Positions 5,943 through 6,649 of a DNA stretch of 6,649 nt are shown piece by piece. The notes beneath the pieces are model-generated. The model made no database searches. It saw only the letters and a program-made list of their open reading frames with translations, and had not been told where the DNA came from. Origin of the DNA: Ruminococcus sp. UBA1366 (GTDB lineage: Bacteria; Bacillota; Clostridia; Oscillospirales; Ruminococcaceae); assembly GCA_002306005.1 (NCBI GenBank), contig DBRO01000127.1, positions 6,330 to 12,978 of the forward strand, given 5' to 3'. The translations under genes were made by a program, and so were the position numbers. The first letter of the stretch is position 1, and every line of letters begins with the position of its first letter.

Positions 5943-6649
5943 ATGAAAATTGGCATCATCGGGCTGGGTATTATTGGCGGATCGTTTGCAAAAGCAATCA
6001 AAAAGAAAACGCCGCATCAGGTTGGCGGGTTGGATACCAATCCGGAGGCGGTGCGCAAGGCATTGGAGCAGGAAGCGATTGATTTCACGCTGGACTGCAC
6101 CACTTTGCATGAAATGGATTTAGTGATTATTTGCTTGTATCCGCAGGCGACGATGGATTTTTTGCTGGAAAACAAAGCGCGGTTTCGCAAGGGCGCGGTG
6201 GTGATGGATACCTGTGGCATCAAAAGCGCGGTGGTGACTGCGGTTTCCGAACCGTTAAAACAGGCAGGTGTGCGATTTGTGGGGTGTCATCCCATGGCGG
6301 GGCGGGAGTTCTCCGGCTTTGATTATGCGGTGGACAACCTCTTTGACGGCGCAAGCTTTATTATCACGCCGACCGAAGAAACCGAGCTGGAGGCACGCAA
6401 CGAAGTGCAGGCGCTGGCGCTTTCGCTGGGCTTTTTAAAATGCGTGGAGGCAACACCGGCGGAGCATGACCGAATCATTGCGTATACCTCACAATTGGCG
6501 CATATTGTTTCCAGCGCTTATATTAAAAATCCGAGCGTTCTGCGGCAGGCGGGGTTTTCCGCCGGAAGCTTTAAAGATATGACCCGTGTGGCGCGGCTGA
6601 ACGAAACCATGTGGACTTCCTTGTTTTTAATGAACCGGGAAAGCTTACT
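5943..6649 (+). CDS. tyrA: Prephenate dehydrogenase, N-terminal part (cut by the right edge)
   Basis: TyrA oxidatively decarboxylates prephenate to 4-hydroxyphenylpyruvate in tyrosine synthesis; an arogenate-specific variant cannot be excluded. 235 codons are present with no stop, out of roughly 280 expected for a single-domain bacterial enzyme. The N-terminal Rossmann motif GLGIIGGSFAKAI (7-19) binds NAD(P), and the acidic Asp31 after the second strand suggests NAD+. DTCGIKS (89-95), HPMAGREFSGF (116-126, catalytic-type His116), EHDRIIAYTSQLAH (174-187, His187) and SFKDMTRVARLNETMW (209-224) are the substrate-site motifs. No chorismate mutase domain is fused at the N-terminus. ATG 5943 has GAGG at 5931-5934 eight bases upstream. 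The gene has its own strong promoter, which separates it from the pyrimidine run; other aromatic amino acid genes may follow beyond the window. Confidence 0.95.
   Translation, partial: MKIGIIGLGIIGGSFAKAIKKKTPHQVGGLDTNPEAVRKALEQEAIDFTLDCTTLHEMDLVIICLYPQATMDFLLENKARFRKGAVVMDTCGIKSAVVTAVSEPLKQAGVRFVGCHPMAGREFSGFDYAVDNLFDGASFIITPTEETELEARNEVQALALSLGFLKCVEATPAEHDRIIAYTSQLAHIVSSAYIKNPSVLRQAGFSAGSFKDMTRVARLNETMWTSLFLMNRESL

Overview
The window reads as part of a low- to mid-GC Firmicutes chromosome, most likely an anaerobic clostridial lineage. The reasons are strong AGGAG-type ribosome binding sites, a GTG start on pyrC, a two-subunit NAD-linked dihydroorotate dehydrogenase (PyrK plus PyrD type 1B), and a TyrA with a DTCGIKS motif. 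The genus cannot be named from the sequence alone. All genes lie on the + strand and are tightly packed. There is no mobile element, tRNA, rRNA, CRISPR array or gene-free stretch longer than about 110 bases.

Layout. Bases 1-242 are the C-terminal end of dihydroxy-acid dehydratase (ilvD, branched-chain amino acid synthesis). Four pyrimidine genes follow: pyrC (284-1555), pyrF (1604-2539), pyrK (2555-3337) and pyrD (3330-4241). Together they encode dihydroorotase, OMP decarboxylase and both subunits of dihydroorotate dehydrogenase B. Next come a histidine phosphatase family protein of unknown substrate (4276-4914), the Holliday junction resolvase-like ruvX/yqgF (4937-5383) and an OhrR-type MarR regulator (5370-5834). 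Gaps within this run are 48 nt or less, and two junctions overlap (pyrK/pyrD by 8 nt, ruvX/ohrR by 14 nt), so ilvD to ohrR could be one transcript. After ohrR, a 108-bp intergenic region carries a near-consensus extended -10 sigma-A promoter and an imperfect palindrome over the start point. It drives tyrA (prephenate dehydrogenase), which runs off the right edge.

How the genes work together. PyrC makes dihydroorotate. PyrD oxidises it to orotate on FMN and passes electrons through PyrK (2Fe-2S, FAD) to NAD+. PyrF decarboxylates OMP to UMP. PyrE, which lies between orotate and OMP, is not in the window. The phosphatase, RuvX and OhrR have no evident pathway link to pyrimidines and look like passengers in the same transcription unit.

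I found no previously undescribed system here; this is ordinary housekeeping sequence. The points most worth a second look are the palindrome at the tyrA promoter and the cysteine pattern of the OhrR homologue (a candidate two-cysteine sensor with no ohr gene nearby).
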